Assembly: GCF_001625305.1 (NCBI RefSeq) | Contig: NW_017803368.1 | Span: forward strand, 186,232 to 250,231 | Length of the DNA: 64,000 nt | Direction: 5' to 3' | Source: Branchiostoma belcheri | Taxonomy: Eukaryota; Chordata; Leptocardii; Amphioxiformes; Branchiostomatidae | In this document: piece by piece, positions 32,483 through 44,289 of the stretch | How the letters are laid out: each line of letters starts with the position of its first letter | How positions within the stretch are numbered: the stretch's first letter is position 1 | Notes under the pieces: generated by a model | Databases searched by the model: none | What the model was told of the DNA's origin: nothing | The model's input: only the letters and a program-made list of their open reading frames with translations | Translations under genes and position numbers: made by a program

Positions 32483-33359
32483 TTCTGTAGACGCCGTGAG
32501 GAAGGTAATCAACACAGCCAGCTGTTTTGTCAGAATCAGGCCGTGTTCATGTGAAGTCAGTGAAGGCGCTTTACATATGGTTTACCCCGAAGCCGGTTTC
32601 AAGTGGCTCCATCTGAACGCTCCAAATCACATTGAAAGCGCCTCGATCCCAAACCACTTCTAGGGTTGGTTTCGAATCGGTTTTCCCGCATCGCGATTTG
32701 CGTCTGAACGCAATGTGATTTCAATATAACTTTGCCTGGTCATGGATTACGGGGTGATATTTCTTTATTAATATGCAATGCCAACTTTTACGTGGCAGCA
32801 ACCTAAAGAGCAGTGATGGTCAAATAATGTGTCCGTTCTAGGGCGAGCTTCACCGCCTCTGGCGGGACCACGTCGGCATTCGGCCGAGATACGGTGGGAG
32901 GGGGTCATCAGCAAGCAGGTCGTTGACCTCTGACATTAATAACACGCTGCCTTGCGTGTTTTCATCAAACAACAATTGTAGCTCAAGCGAATTGTGATCG
33001 GACACGGTTTCAAAGGAATGTGTTGCACGTGGACCAGATGTGAGGAATGTGAGTTACCCGAATCGTGGTTTGGGTGACTTCACATAAACACGGCCTAAGA
33101 ATACCAAAAAGGAAACCGCGCTTATCTACTACTATTTTAGTCCTTCTCTACGCATTATGCTCCTGTCACATGGCATTAAAAGCAACAAAGATAGATATTG
33201 GCATAATACCCAAACACATCAATCTGCCATTACTAATACCTTCTTTAGTAAGTGTCTTCAGAAATTGATATGGCTTTTTATCTCTGTGAAGATGCGATGA
33301 AAGTAGAAATCTCTTATGTGAATTCAATTTACCAGATTCCAGATAATATCTACTGTTCT
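32483..33359. other. Intergenic, nothing recognised
   Basis: Moderately GC-rich near 32830-32960. No splice-bounded open frame was found that I would call an exon. Confidence 0.4.
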
Positions 33360-33362
33360 TAA

Positions 33363-33833
33363 GGCCACACCAAGTAAATTTTAAGGATGACGTCCGCGCG
33401 CGCATTGATTTTGGCCTGTTCCTAGAAAAAAAAAGAAATTCCGCTTTCTGTAACTATGACCAAAGAGTCACGACGGACCAAAGAGTCACGACGGACCAAA
33501 GCTTATGAAGCATCAAGCAAGGAAATCATTACTTCCTTTAGGAATTCAGTTTGGTGCATGCTGCCACATTTGAAGAAACTTGCTAATATATATAACCGCT
33601 CCATCTATCTCCCCAAAGCACAAGACGACAACTGCTGTTCCACCTGATTTATTGCTGATTTGATGATAAATAAAAGACTTCTTGCTTGTTACACTGTGTC
33701 ACCTCATTCAATTTGTGTCGTAACATTTGTCGCCTCTTAGTATATTTCTAATCTAGGCATCTTTTTTTCGCCCTCTCGCATTAGATTTAGGGTCTCCAAA
33801 GGACGTCATCCATAAAATTTACTTAATGTGGCC
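33363..33833. mobile_element. GGCC-type MITE, 490-bp subfamily (TAA TSD)
   Basis: GGCCACACCAAGTAAATTTT at the left and AAATTTACTTAATGTGGCC at the right, TAA on both sides. It is the reverse complement of 12848-13335. It carries a private 17-bp duplication (AAGAGTCACGACGGACC, 33465-33498). Confidence 0.85.
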
Positions 33834-33857
33834 TAACAAATGGTACCCATGTTGAGA

Positions 33858-34042
33858 TACTCTCCAAGCAGAGGTTTGGGTTTGGGGGTGTTTGGGGCGT
33901 GTTTTAGACCTTTTTATCGGGGTTTCTTTTTTGCACAGGGATTTTTTTTCATCGTTGGGCTGGGATGAAAAAACACATCCAGTGCAAAAAAGAAAAAAAC
34001 ACGCCAAAATACCCCAAAACACAAACCTCTGCTTGGAGAGTA
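33858..34042. mobile_element. Long-hairpin MITE, 8-bp TSD
   Basis: An almost perfect foldback: TACTCTCCAAGCAGAGGTTT ... CTTGGAGAGTA with arms of about 85 bp. It is flanked by TGTTGAGA (33850-33857) and TGTTGAAA (34043-34050). Relatives lie at 43764, 49393 and 53459. Confidence 0.85.
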
Positions 34043-35264
34043 TGTTGAAAATGATAAGATGAGACAAGACAAACTTGGCTGAACATCATCACATTGACTT
34101 ATTGATGAGATACAGGACAAATAATGTTCTCATTTCTTACTAGACTGCCCTACATATGCCTACTAGCGCTCAGTTCCCTTCGGCAATCTTTTTGGGATTC
34201 TTTGACTTTGACACATACTTAATTTCAACAACCTCTCTGATTTGATTATTTATATTTCTTTTTATTGATATGCAAACTCCACTTTTAGTTATTTACTTTT
34301 AAGTTGACATACCTTTTGACTATCTACCATTATGATTTGATATCTGAACGATTATAATTACTTCTATGTTACCTTATTTCATTTGATTGTTGATGAGTTA
34401 GTTACGATTTCGTCTTGTTCACGATAAGTTTATCTATTTTAGTTGACCTTTGTTAGTTCATCTTTAATCTTTTGTTATAATTATAATGTCATGTAGTTTT
34501 GTTGGGGTTATCCCCCCAGGAATCTTTGAAAACCGCCAATAGGCGACATGTATTTCCTGATTAAATAAATAAACAAACAAACCTCTCTGACAATGCCCGA
34601 CACTTTTTAATTTTACGTGGTAGTCTACTTTGTACTCCCGACATTGATTGTAATATTATTGTCTGCCACTCAAAACTACATCATATCGACAAAACTTTTT
34701 AATCTAGTTACATCTGCCCTCCTTTTATTGTTTATTCTTTCTTTCTGAGAGGGGGTTCGGACTCATGTTATGTTATTTGTTATACATATAGTCATTGATG
34801 TATCAATAAGTGTCTTAATTTATTCAAATATAATATAATTTACAATTGACGGTGAGATGTTGTGTACAACTTGAGTCTTTTTCCTTTTTATCATATATAT
34901 ATTATATTGTATTGATGTCAATGATATTATCTCTGAATTTAAAAAAAAAAATTTCTGCTCTGTAAGAATAGGATCTGCATTCACTGCACGTATCACACGC
35001 AACATAGCCTGCAGCACAATGACAATCTATCTGTAACTCATCACCATGCAACTACACATCTCCATAAAACTACTGTGTCGTGACATGCAACGTGACCGAA
35101 CTCAGGAAGACGCCTCCCGTGTCAGATCAGTAAGCTCTGAAGCAGTCAATTGGACGTATCTGCAAGGCAATGGCGAATCAGGGCCAAGACTGGGTCAAAT
35201 AAAGTGACAGAAAAGCAGACAAGTTAGCATGTCCCTGGGAGAATCTGTCTATCCTGCCATGCCA
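34043..35264. other. AT-rich intergenic
   Basis: No gene is supported. 34500-34580 ('cccccaggaatctttgaaaa', then (AAAT/AAAC)n) looks like an eroded retroposon tail. Confidence 0.4.
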
Positions 35265-35520
35265 CCGATCTTGTGCCGTTGGGAAAGGCACTTTCCTCAC
35301 ACTGTGAAATTATTGTTGTCTAGTGGCGGTCTAAAAATATGTTGTTGTTTTTTTATTCATCAAAACATGAAAACATAACAAGGACAGTGTGACGCTGCAC
35401 TCAAGTTAACAACTTATATTAGTTATATTATATAACTTATATTAGTATAAAAATATGTTGAAGAAAAACTTGAGTGTGTCGTCACCATGTCTTGTGTTAG
35501 ATGCTGGAATAAAAAAAAAG
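35265..35520. mobile_element. SINE fragments, inverted tails
   Basis: 35265-35330 holds the SINE middle ('gccaccgatcttgtgccgtt', 'gaaaggcacttt') without a head. 35350-35430 is a minus-oriented tail ('ctgcactcaagttaacaact') and 35465-35518 a plus-oriented tail ('cttgagtgtgtcgtcaccat'), giving two tails facing each other. Confidence 0.55.
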
Positions 35521-35585
35521 AACTTTCTATCTAGCCTCCTTTGGAAGCGTTCCGGGAGCGGTCGGTATTTGAGGGGGGGGGAGGT

Positions 35586-36290
35586 TTTCTGATTGCAAGT
35601 AGTAGGTCTCATTTCCTCAAGGATAAAGTTGTCCGGATCGAGCTTAATTGATTCGGTTTGATCTGGCTTCGAGCCGGATCAAACCGAATCAATTAGGCTC
35701 GATCCGGACAATTTGCCAAATCTCTGTTGAATTCGCCGACGTTTAGAAACTGGTTGCCCCCGCTACGGAAAGATGTTCACAACAGAAATTTAAAGGGCAA
35801 TAATCAGCTCTGTATTCCGATGGCAAGTTCCAATAGATATAAAAACAGCCCCATTCCATACTTCACTGCACTTCTGAACAACGTCAGGTAACCTATCAGT
35901 GTGTGGTAATTTTTATTATGATTATTGTCTAATTATTTTAATTATTTTGCAATGTATAGTAGTTTCTATAGATTTTATCAAGTGTTTTATTCATTTCTTG
36001 TAACTGCCTAATATGCATAATTCAGCGACTTGTACTATGTACAAGTCGCTGCAATGTATTTTAGTGTATTGCTTTCAATTGAACAATAAACCAATTATAT
36101 ATATAATTTTATCCTTGTGGAAATGACGCCCTACTTGCGATACTACCTTACTAGGTTTTCTGATCGCAAGTAGGGCCTCATTTCCACAAGGATAAAGTTG
36201 TCCGGATCGAGCCGGATCAAACCGAATCAATCAGGCTCGATCCGGATAATTTTATCCTGGTGGGAATGTGGCCCTACGCTGAGAACTCTG
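35586..36290. repeat. Composite foldback cluster (TCCGGATCGAGCC)
   Basis: 35629-35711 is a near-perfect hairpin: TTGTCCGGATCGAG... with its inverse and the inner palindrome CGGATCAAACCGAATCAAT. A second, shorter hairpin is at 36198-36250. 36106-36200 forms another inverted repeat (TTTATCCTTGTGGAAATGAC and its inverse). The shared CGCAAGTAGGGC/CAAGGATAAAG blocks show this is one family inserted and rearranged twice. Confidence 0.7.
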
Positions 36291-36599
36291 GTCGCCAACC
36301 CTATATATACCTTCCCTGAACGCCTAATATATATATAGCTACAAAGTAGGCTATTTCTATTCGAGATTCACCGTGCCGGGACTACACTGGCCTAACGCCA
36401 ACTCTAGATCTTTCGTTGACAATACTACAATACACATGCAGCGAGCCGTGAATACAAGACTAGAAAGATGTTCCTTGTAGCCCAGTCTTTGGTACTTTAA
36501 GACAAAAGTGCACAATTTTTCAGCTATGCCGCTGGACTATTGAGCATGTTATCATGGAAAAGATTCCCAGAATGTACTAGAACATTGTTTCCGTGTTTT

Positions 36600-36860
36600 A
36601 CTCCACGGCAAGTAATTTCTATGGATGACATCACCGCGCTCACTAATTTTCCCCTGATTTCTGACAGTTTACGTGCCGAAAATGGGCACAAAGATATCTG
36701 TTGCCTTGCTGGAACTTAGATGGCAGATAAATATGAAGAGAGGAGAGAAGACAAGGCTCTGGTTTTTTGCAATGTCTGTTACTTTGATGCAGTGATGTAT
36801 TTCATTCCTTTTATATGTCATGTTCCCACTGAATCAAAACCATTTGTACAATGATTAGTA
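36600..36860. mobile_element. Decayed GGCC-type MITE
   Basis: 'ggcaagtaatttctatggat' and 'gatgacatcaccgcgctcac', then 'gtgccgaaaatgggcacaaa' and 'gatggcagataaatatgaag', parallel 7155-7552. The left terminus is eroded and the right end is missing. Confidence 0.6.
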
Positions 36861-38700
36861 ACTTTTTTCATTGACAAATGGATGTTGTGATAGTTGACAG
36901 TAAACGTATAGGTATCATTGCTTGTTTTTAATTTAAAAAAAAGGTTTACGATTGTGTCAGGTCGATGACGACTGGTACATTCTTATGTTAACGAGCCAGA
37001 AGGATAACCCCTATCAGAGCCTTATTGCAGTACCGCCCCTGGCCCCGACCAGAAAAGTGTTAAAAAGACCGTCAAATTGCCAAATCTAGATCGTTTCTGA
37101 AATGAAAAAAACGCCGATGCGATCAGGAGACATCGAAAGGCAGTGAAATATTCCCAATCTTCCCATTCCCAATCTCTCTTCCCATTGGCCCCCTCTACCG
37201 ATTTCATTGAAAATTGCAAGTCGTCTATGTATGAGTTTTCAAGACTTGAATATCCTGAAGGTAAACTGGAGAAATAACAATCTCGACCTAGCCGTCGGTC
37301 TCAGTCACCTTTAGTGCTTTACAACATGAGCCAGTTGTTGTTTGTTTTTTCTTTGCCTGGTATTTCCCGTCAACATGGCTTGAAGTGACGAGGACACCCT
37401 CCGGAAGCCCTCTGTACTGGTCAGAAATTCGACCGCGAATGACAGACAAACGGCGTGCAAGCCTGATAAGTATGCCTGTTCAGCACAGGTGATGATTAGA
37501 TTTAATGCTGGCCTGCGATTGGAAGAGAGTCCTGTGTGTTATTGGTAAGAAAAAGGCACTTTCAGCTGATTGGTCACTACAGATGATCAGATTATTTTAT
37601 GGAGGCCACGCGTCTAACAGCGCACAACCTGTGATAGCGTTTGATAGCGGTACTGCAGCTGGTCGGGAGAGGGAACGTCCCGCAAAATGCAAGGGGGTCT
37701 GCATTGGGGGATGTTTAGATAAACTGACTTGTCTACTTCAAAATGTTTGGGAAACGAATTCATTGGGTTGTTCCAAAGAGTAGTGTCTTTGTCATGGGTC
37801 TTTTGGTGGCCGCAGAAGGTTTGGCTGGCGTAAAAAAAAGACGAGAAATCATGGAAGATATCTAATATTTCAGGTAAAACCAAATATGAAAAAGCATATG
37901 AAATGCTTGTGTTCAGTCGTGCGAGGTTGGTAAGGACTTTATTCATAATAATCAAAAAGATCATATGGCTTTGAGATGCCTCTAGTTAACTCATTACCGC
38001 AATGCTTTCTTTACATTACATTTAAGTCAATGTAAAGCTTACGGAAAGAAACACGTTATATTAACGTGACATTTACACATGTGGAAAGGTTCCGGAAAGG
38101 CGATATTTCCCTTTCAGTTGCCTTTCCGATGTCGTAAAGGCTGCTTAAATATTTCGCCGCCTTTAATACCTCTTAACGCAGTTCGTAAAGTTGGCTTAAA
38201 TATGTGTTTTCGTGCTGTGCAAGCACAAGGGTCCGATAAAAACGCCTAAAACGCGTCAAAAAATATTAAGTCAAAGCGTAAACCTTGAGAAAGTTTCTGG
38301 TGTCTACGTGGAGTTCAGAAACACCCCGTCCAGGGTTCGAAAAAAGGTTGTCCAATGGCCACTGACCACTACAATTTAGGCTGGGACAACTAAAAAGACC
38401 ATCTGCGACATTTTTGGGACAATAGAAAAGTAATCAACATCAGAATGTCAGCCCCCCCCCCCTTTTTATTGTTTATCAGGCACACGTCCCGGCTGTTGGG
38501 TCCGTATAAGTCCCCCCCCCCCCCCAAAATTTCCTGTCTACTCTGCAATTATAATGCGCCTGGGAGTTAACATACGCAAAATTAAGTTGACTTCAAGTTG
38601 CAGTCAATCAATATTTTAGAAAAAACAGGTTGGGACAGTTCATCCTCACTTTGGGACAATCAAAATTTATTTTTGGCACAGTGCTGGGACAATAGGACGC
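36861..38700. other. Intergenic; MITE scraps
   Basis: No gene is supported. 38228-38290 ('ccgataaaaacgcctaaaac') is a fragment of a long-hairpin MITE arm. Poly-C runs occur at 38451-38462 and 38512-38525. 38000-38220 is dense in GTAAAG/CTTTAC words on both strands. Confidence 0.4.
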
Positions 38701-38779
38701 AAAGTTATCTTGAAAGTTCATCTGTGTTGGTAGAAATCATTATGAAGCAACTTTAAACTGCAATTTCCAACACTGGACA

Positions 38780-39045
38780 AAGTAAGAATCTTGGACTCAG
38801 AACCGGACTTCTTTGCACGAGGGATTAAAGAGGCCATATCATCTACATCAGGGCATTACAATCATCCCTCAACAGATGCGGGGGGCGCAACAGACTTTCT
38901 GCAACCTATGATCCACTGCTCATGGAGTCACGTATGTTATCTGCGTGACGTCACGGAAGCGGTGGATTGCTCAGTCCTTGACAAAGACTGGAGTTGTACA
39001 GTCGAAAATTCGGTCCAATTTGTTGTGTTGGAAATTGCCGTTTAA
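38780..39045 (+). pseudogene. Penelope-like (GIY-YIG type) C-terminal remnant
   Basis: In one frame FFARGIKEAI and, after a frameshift at about 38840, IYIRALQSSLNRCGGRNRLS then ATYDPLL. The KEAIxIR...PSLNRDGG...YDPLL pattern is the end of endonuclease-bearing Penelope-like reverse-transcriptase proteins. Just downstream a stem GACTG/CAGTC is followed by GAAA (about 38988-39007), similar to the hammerhead-like motifs at 17983 and 28739. The recurrent CATCTGTGTTGGTAG lies at 38718. Frameshifted and truncated. Confidence 0.5.
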
Positions 39046-39077
39046 ACTTCAAAAGTTTAAGTTGAAAGACCTTGTAA

Positions 39078-41009
39078 AGCCTTGGTCACAACCCGCCGTA
39101 CGTGCTTTTTGTCCGTACGTTTTTTGGGAGGCTACGTGTGCTACGTTTTTTTCTGAAAACGTGGGGAAGGAGTGGCGTCTACGCACGTCACTCGCACGGT
39201 TGCGCAAGGTGTAAGAGTGTGGTCTGCACGCCACGTCTGGCCGTGAGCGGTTGCGTGCATCGTACGTTGCGCAAGTGGTGAGTTGTACGTGCTTACAACG
39301 TACGATCTCTGTGCGATTGCAACTTTACCGTAAAGGCCCTGTCACACTTTTGCGAATCGTCTTGCGTATGAGTTGCGTACGGACAATTTTTTCATACGCA
39401 GTCGTACGCAAATTGCGCATTTCATATGCATCTCAGTAGTTTTGTGTAAGTTTTGTGAACGCCGGTATACGCACAGCACTCGCACCGCCCGACTCATTAC
39501 GCAGCGTAGTTTTGAGCATGCCCAAAACTACGCTGCGTACGCCGTTACGCAGGTCATGCGTTTTTAATACGCAATGCATCGGTCAAGCACGGTATGAGTA
39601 TGCTATGCGTTTGTGGGGGACACGTGACTCATACGCTGATCTGCACCTGGAACTGCACCTGTGCATAAGCTGCGTACAATGGACAAATGCATTGCGTACT
39701 TACAGCGCTTTAGTACCGTTCGTATTGCAACAGGACAGCGCATTGTACGTATTTGTAACTAATGAGAAGCGCAAAGATTGCGTACAGATCTATATAGCAA
39801 ACTTGCCGAATACCTGGGGTACAACCGGGGTACCGGCTCCTCTAGACCCCATGGTTAACAGACCTCCTGGAGCATTTTAAGTATGATAGGACTGGCCTTT
39901 TTGCATATTATCAATATATCTATATTTAACATAAAATATTTGCTTTTTGTTCCTTGTAATTGGGGATAATACGCCAGTTGCCTATTTGTTTTGTCCGAGA
40001 AAATGTGTAGTGTACGTAGATTGGTACAAAATCCTTTTTAAAATATAGAAGCATAAAAGCATGAAACATCTGAATACGATGGACTTATAACAGCAGCCGC
40101 TTTGAACTGTGGTTGTAATGTGGTGTTTGTAGATATATATTGTAGTTGCACTTGTATTGTTACATTAGTGTTCGCAGAGATGTGTAGTGGCCATGCTATC
40201 TGTGTGTATGCGCAATTGTAAATTGTATTGCAAGTATGGGTGTTATCATTGTTTTCAAATTATTAAGGGAGGGTATTTCTTGACATCTCCAATTCATCAA
40301 GGCTATTAACAGTATAACTGTTATGTTTGTATAAAGTCCGGGTACGTGTATTTAATTTACCAGACAGGATATTACAGGAAATTGACCAGGGCTAGCGCAA
40401 AATGGAAACAAACACATTTTATCTGAGTTGAGGGCGGTCCATGATGAGAAGGACTCAGAATGAAACAGCGGGAAGAAGCAGGGAATACGCACACAAGACG
40501 CATGGCATTCGTCGGAAGTGCGTTAGGCATCCGGTGGGCACACGTTGAGTGCGTCCGGAATACGCTTGGCCTTCGCAATGCATACGAACGCCATACGGAT
40601 GTCATATGCAATCTATGCGCTGAATTCGTTATTCATACGCTACATGTGCGTCACAGTACCCGCGCGTATTGTGCGTACGGCAGAAATGTCTGTACGCAAC
40701 TCAAACGCAATGGCTATTCGCAAAAGTGTGACAGGGCCCTAAGGAGCTCGAGGCCGTACTCACACGTGCGTCTTTCGTACGGTACGTACGGGGCACGCGC
40801 GTCGCCCGTACTCGCACGCAGGGGCGTAGACCGCACGCAGAAAAAAGTTTTACATGCACTTAAAGTTCTACGGCGTGTCTGCGTGCTCCCAAATCCGTAG
40901 GATTCCGTACGGAGGCGGTACTCACCACGCACGGATGCCCTGCGTTTGCCCACGTTTTTGCAAGTAGACAGCACGCAGAAGCACGTACGGCGGGTTGTGA
41001 CCGAAGCTT
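39078..41009. mobile_element. Outer TAA-flanked element (GGTCACAACCCGCCG TIR)
   Basis: Left AGCCTTGGTCACAACCCGCC and right GGCGGGTTGTGACCGAAGCTT, flanked by TAA (39075-39077, 41010-41012). The arms (about 255 bp left, 270 bp right) are rich in GTACG words. A second element (39334-40739) interrupts it. A 3-bp TAA target fits PIF/Harbinger. Non-coding. Confidence 0.8.
39334..40739. mobile_element. Inner 1.4-kb TAA-flanked element
   Basis: TIR GGCCCTGTCACACTTTTGCG with imperfect extension to about 70 bp, and perfect TAA duplications at 39331-39333 and 40740-40742. Subterminal TACGCA words occur in both orientations, with a strong hairpin at 39496-39546 (ACTACGCTGCGTA). The AT-rich centre (39890-40400) has no transposase frame, so it is non-autonomous. 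Confidence 0.85.
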
Positions 41010-41246
41010 TAATTTCGAGGCCTGCCGTCTGGTCTGGGGATTTTCCTCGCACTTCGCTATCAGCCGGAAACAGCTGATCCTTGTGACGTCAGCACTGCGC
41101 AGACGTTTTTATCTCGGGTAGTCCATTTGAGGAGGTGAGGTATTTTGAGATCACGAAAATAAGTGGCGAGGGAGCTGATATTAAGGGGTGGAGGAATAGG
41201 GATGAACGGATTGACCCTATGCAACGATGCTTCAACAGTCAACCAA

Positions 41247-41524
41247 AGGTCTACCCGTGCTCCATGCATAGCATAGGGTTTGGTGCCCATGTCCATTTCC
41301 GTAGCCCTTGGGCGACACACAGTTGTGCAGGGCACTACAGCAGGGGGGCTAGTCCGCTGGTAGTGCTGTGTGCTTGACCTTCCCACACTCTTTCTCATAT
41401 ATGCTGAGTGCTAAGCAGAGACAGAAGTGTGTACCATTTTAAAGTCTTTGGTATGACCCGGCCGGGGTTTGAACTCACGACCTCCTGGTTACAAAGCGAG
41501 CACTCTACCGATTGAGCTATTGCA
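41247..41524 (-). mobile_element. tRNA-derived SINE (Thr-like head), 11-bp TSD
   Basis: Same family as 26318-26607. The target duplication CAGTCAACCAA is at 41236-41246 and 41525-41535. Head on the minus strand with loop TTTGTAA; tail at the left with 'agcatagggtttggtgccca'. Confidence 0.9.
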
Positions 41525-41782
41525 CAGTCAACCAACTAAACGGGACCAAATAATTGCATGTACGTACTTCGATTGCCCTTAGTCCCGCCACACTTAAAAT
41601 AGATGTAAAGCACATGAAATCCATTGTTCCCAGTATCCAGATCTAATGTTTGGCTGTCATATTTAGACTTTATTTGAGTGTAAGTTGGGAAGACACTTTA
41701 GCATAGACGTGGATAAATCTGACTTATGCCTTCGCTTTGATACAGTCTGTTTAGACCATTTCGAATTTATGGTTCAAACTTA

Positions 41783-42525
41783 GGCCATGTCGATTTGGTT
41801 ATATGGAAGACACGTACGCGTGCATGTTTCCTAAAAAAAGGTTCCGGCCATACTGTAAATTGTACAAAGCAGCTACAAAATGAGCAGGTATATGCCCTAC
41901 ACTACAACAAGAACATTGGAAAACGACACTAATGTCGTAGAAGGCCAAAATCAATTACAAAGGAAAAGACGAAGATATTTGCCTTACCATACTCGGTGCG
42001 TTTAGTCATATAGATAGAACTTTATTGCACGACATTTGTACAGGGTACATTGTAAATAGGTAACAATAAGTAGCATAGTAAAATAGATAAGCATAGAATT
42101 AACAACTTATATGTAGAAAAGAAATAATCAAAAGTTAGCTTAGGCTTTACAATCAGGCGGAGTTATTTATGGGTACATGTGACAGCAAATCAGTATTCTT
42201 TCTAATAACAAAACAGTACCTATTTTTGCATTGTGTGGGCTGTTGCATTTAAATATATAATCAAATCTATCTGTAGCAACAAGTCTATTGAAATCTGTCG
42301 TATTTGAAGTGAGAAATAGCTTATCACGTAGGACATCATATCTAGAGCATTCCATGATAAAATGAAATTCATCTTCGATTTTCTGTGGGCATATATATTC
42401 AACCTTCATGACCACGAAGATTTCATAATAAAGGCAACTTTGTTAGCCAACCTTTTTATTCGCACGCTCGCTTCAGTTTTGGGGCTCCCAGAGGATGTCA
42501 CACGTATAGTAAACTCAACATGGCC
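41783..42525. mobile_element. GGCCATGTCGATT MITE split by a LINE
   Basis: GGCCATGTCGATTTGGTTAT at the left (after TTA) and ATAGTAAACTCAACATGGCC at the right. The interior (CCATACTGTAAATTGTAC ... CTTCATGACCACGAAG) is that of 10349, interrupted at about 42007-42395. Confidence 0.75.
42007..42395 (-). pseudogene. LINE 3' fragment inside MITE
   Basis: The minus frame contains ICPQKIEDEFHFIMECSRYD, VLRDKLF and DFNRLVATDRFDYIFK, the zinc-knuckle-like RT tail. The 3' UTR ends 'gaactttattgcacgacatt'. CATATA at both junctions suggests a short target duplication. Confidence 0.75.
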
Positions 42526-42881
42526 AATTAAAAACACCGGTAACACTGCAAAGCACGCCGTGAGACAAGCCTTATGGTACCGAGCACGGAAAGTCTAGAA
42601 TGGTAAGCATCCATCGCAGGTAGCAAAAGGTTATGTTGAATAAACAGAGATAACTACCGACCCTGCGGTGAAAGTGGAAGTTGTTCATATGCTAACCCAA
42701 GTTCATGTCTGCTTGCCATCCAGGTCTCGCTCCATACGGGGTAGGGGGTGTGGTTGAACGGTTGAGGGGGTGAGCATTGCTTATGTCGGAGCAAGTAGAG
42801 AGAGGGGGAGCTTACAAAACCGTTCTGTTGATGATTTGCACGAGAAAATTGACAAAAAATAGAGACAATTCGACAGTAAAA

Positions 42882-42892
42882 TCTCTCTCTCC

Positions 42893-42933
<41 letters not shown>
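42882..42933. repeat. (CT)n microsatellite
   Basis: Nearly pure CT dinucleotides with CCCT and TTTC interruptions. Confidence 0.9.
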
Positions 42934-43518
42934 AACCTTACCAGTGATGATTAAATTCCATGAACACCGCAACCAATCAGTGTCGACTGATATGTGAAAA
43001 ATGACCGCCGGTGACCCTAAATGAAACACATGTTCGCTGCCCTCACTCGGTGGTTCAATATAGGGAATGAGCAGGCCTTGTGACATTCCAATGAAGTATT
43101 CCCAGCTATCCTATTCGGTTCGATCTTGTTTGTCTGTTTGTCTCTGGTTCCTAACATATAACACAGTGCAGCGTTTCCACACTTCAATGTGTAAGGTTGG
43201 AGGGGTCGCAAAGCAATATGGATTCATTTAAAGGTTTTTGCATAATGTTTCACTGATTTCCCTCATTGTGTTATCATTGATAACGGTTCATTCTTCTTGA
43301 GAATGTCCTATGACGTAAAATTGAATTTCAGTCAAAAATACTTGTCGCACTTGGACAAGAAGACACTTTCACTGGGCTTTGCCCTGGCATTCAGCGTGGG
43401 CGAATCTATGTCAATGTAGGGGTGATATATAAATAGAAGCGACACTTCGTACTTTTAAGTTTTTTTTTCTTTTAAGTTTTTTTTTAGTTTTTAAAAGTTT
43501 GTATTTAAAAATACAAAC

Positions 43519-43520
<2 letters not shown>

Positions 43521-43557
<37 letters not shown>
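43521..43557. repeat. (GATT)n microsatellite
   Basis: About nine GATT units, preceded by an inverted pair 'aagtttgtatttaaaaatac'. Confidence 0.95.
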
Positions 43558-43558
<1 letters not shown>

Positions 43559-43737
43559 CTATTTGTATAATATGGTAGAGGGGCGACAATGGTGACTGAG
43601 GCTAAATTAAAAGCTCACGTCACTTCTTCCCTAGCCCAAGAGCTACCTACCATCCAAAATTCGTGACCATAGCACGTCCAGATTACGAGATATCAAAACC
43701 AGAAGTTCTGATGCAATTCCGTAAGAAGCCGCCAGGG

Positions 43738-43757
43738 NNNNNNNNNNNNNNNNNNNN
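43738..43757. other. Assembly gap (20 N)
   Basis: A run of 20 N beside the long-hairpin MITE; hairpins of this kind are hard to sequence and assemble. Confidence 0.98.
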
Positions 43758-43763
43758 AAAGTC

Positions 43764-43942
43764 TACTCTCCAAGCAGTGGTTAGGGTTTTGTTTTATTTT
43801 TGGCGTGTTTTTAGACTTTTATCGGGGTTTCTTTTTTGCACTGGAATTGTTCTTTCACTGGGTTGGGTGAAAGAAAATTCCAGTGCAAAAAAGAAACCCC
43901 GATACAAAGCCTAAAAACGCGTTAAAAATACCCAAAACCCTA
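43764..43942. mobile_element. Long-hairpin MITE
   Basis: TACTCTCCAAGCAGTGGTTA with 'gtttttagacttttatcggg' and the inverse arm ('ccccgatacaaagcctaaaa'). The final CTGCTTGGAGAGTA of the right arm is lost at 'aaaaccctaa'. Confidence 0.8.
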
Positions 43943-44016
43943 ATCGACCTAAAAGACCTACCGACCGACCAAATATCAAGACAATCCATCTATAAGCCTT
44001 CTTGAGCTATCGTGTT

Positions 44017-44018
<2 letters not shown>

Positions 44019-44096
<78 letters not shown>

Positions 44097-44124
44097 AACA
44101 CAAACACACACACACACACACACA
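44019..44124. repeat. (AC)n microsatellite
   Basis: About 50 AC units with ACGC and ACAAAC interruptions, followed by (GA)n. It sits where the Helitron-like family carries its short CA/TG run, so it is probably an expansion of that internal run. Confidence 0.95.
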
Positions 44125-44289
44125 TGCAGAGAGAGAGAGAGAAAACGAAACGAAAACATGATTCAAGAAGATTCGAACATTTTCGACAAATCTCCATCCT
44201 CCCTTTGCTGCACTTTGCTGCTTCATTTTGCTGCATGCTTTCCTACACGGTAGTAACCTTCCTTTGCCTCCAAGCTGGAGCACAAATGT

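Larger units (their letters stand above)
43612..44020 (-). mobile_element. Helitron-like fragment interrupted by gap and MITE
   Basis: 'agctacctaccatccaaaat', 'agattacgagatatcaaaac' and 'gaagttctgatgcaattccg' reverse-complement 30240-30330. After the gap and MITE, 'gaccaaatatcaagacaatc' and 'agccttcttgagctatcgtg' reverse-complement the 30150-30200 part. The element is one copy split at 43738-43942. Confidence 0.65.

Noticed and set aside
39455..40900. 141- and 146-codon frames
   Set aside because: They lie in the TACGCA-rich arms of a TAA-flanked transposon and its border, with no similarity to transposases.
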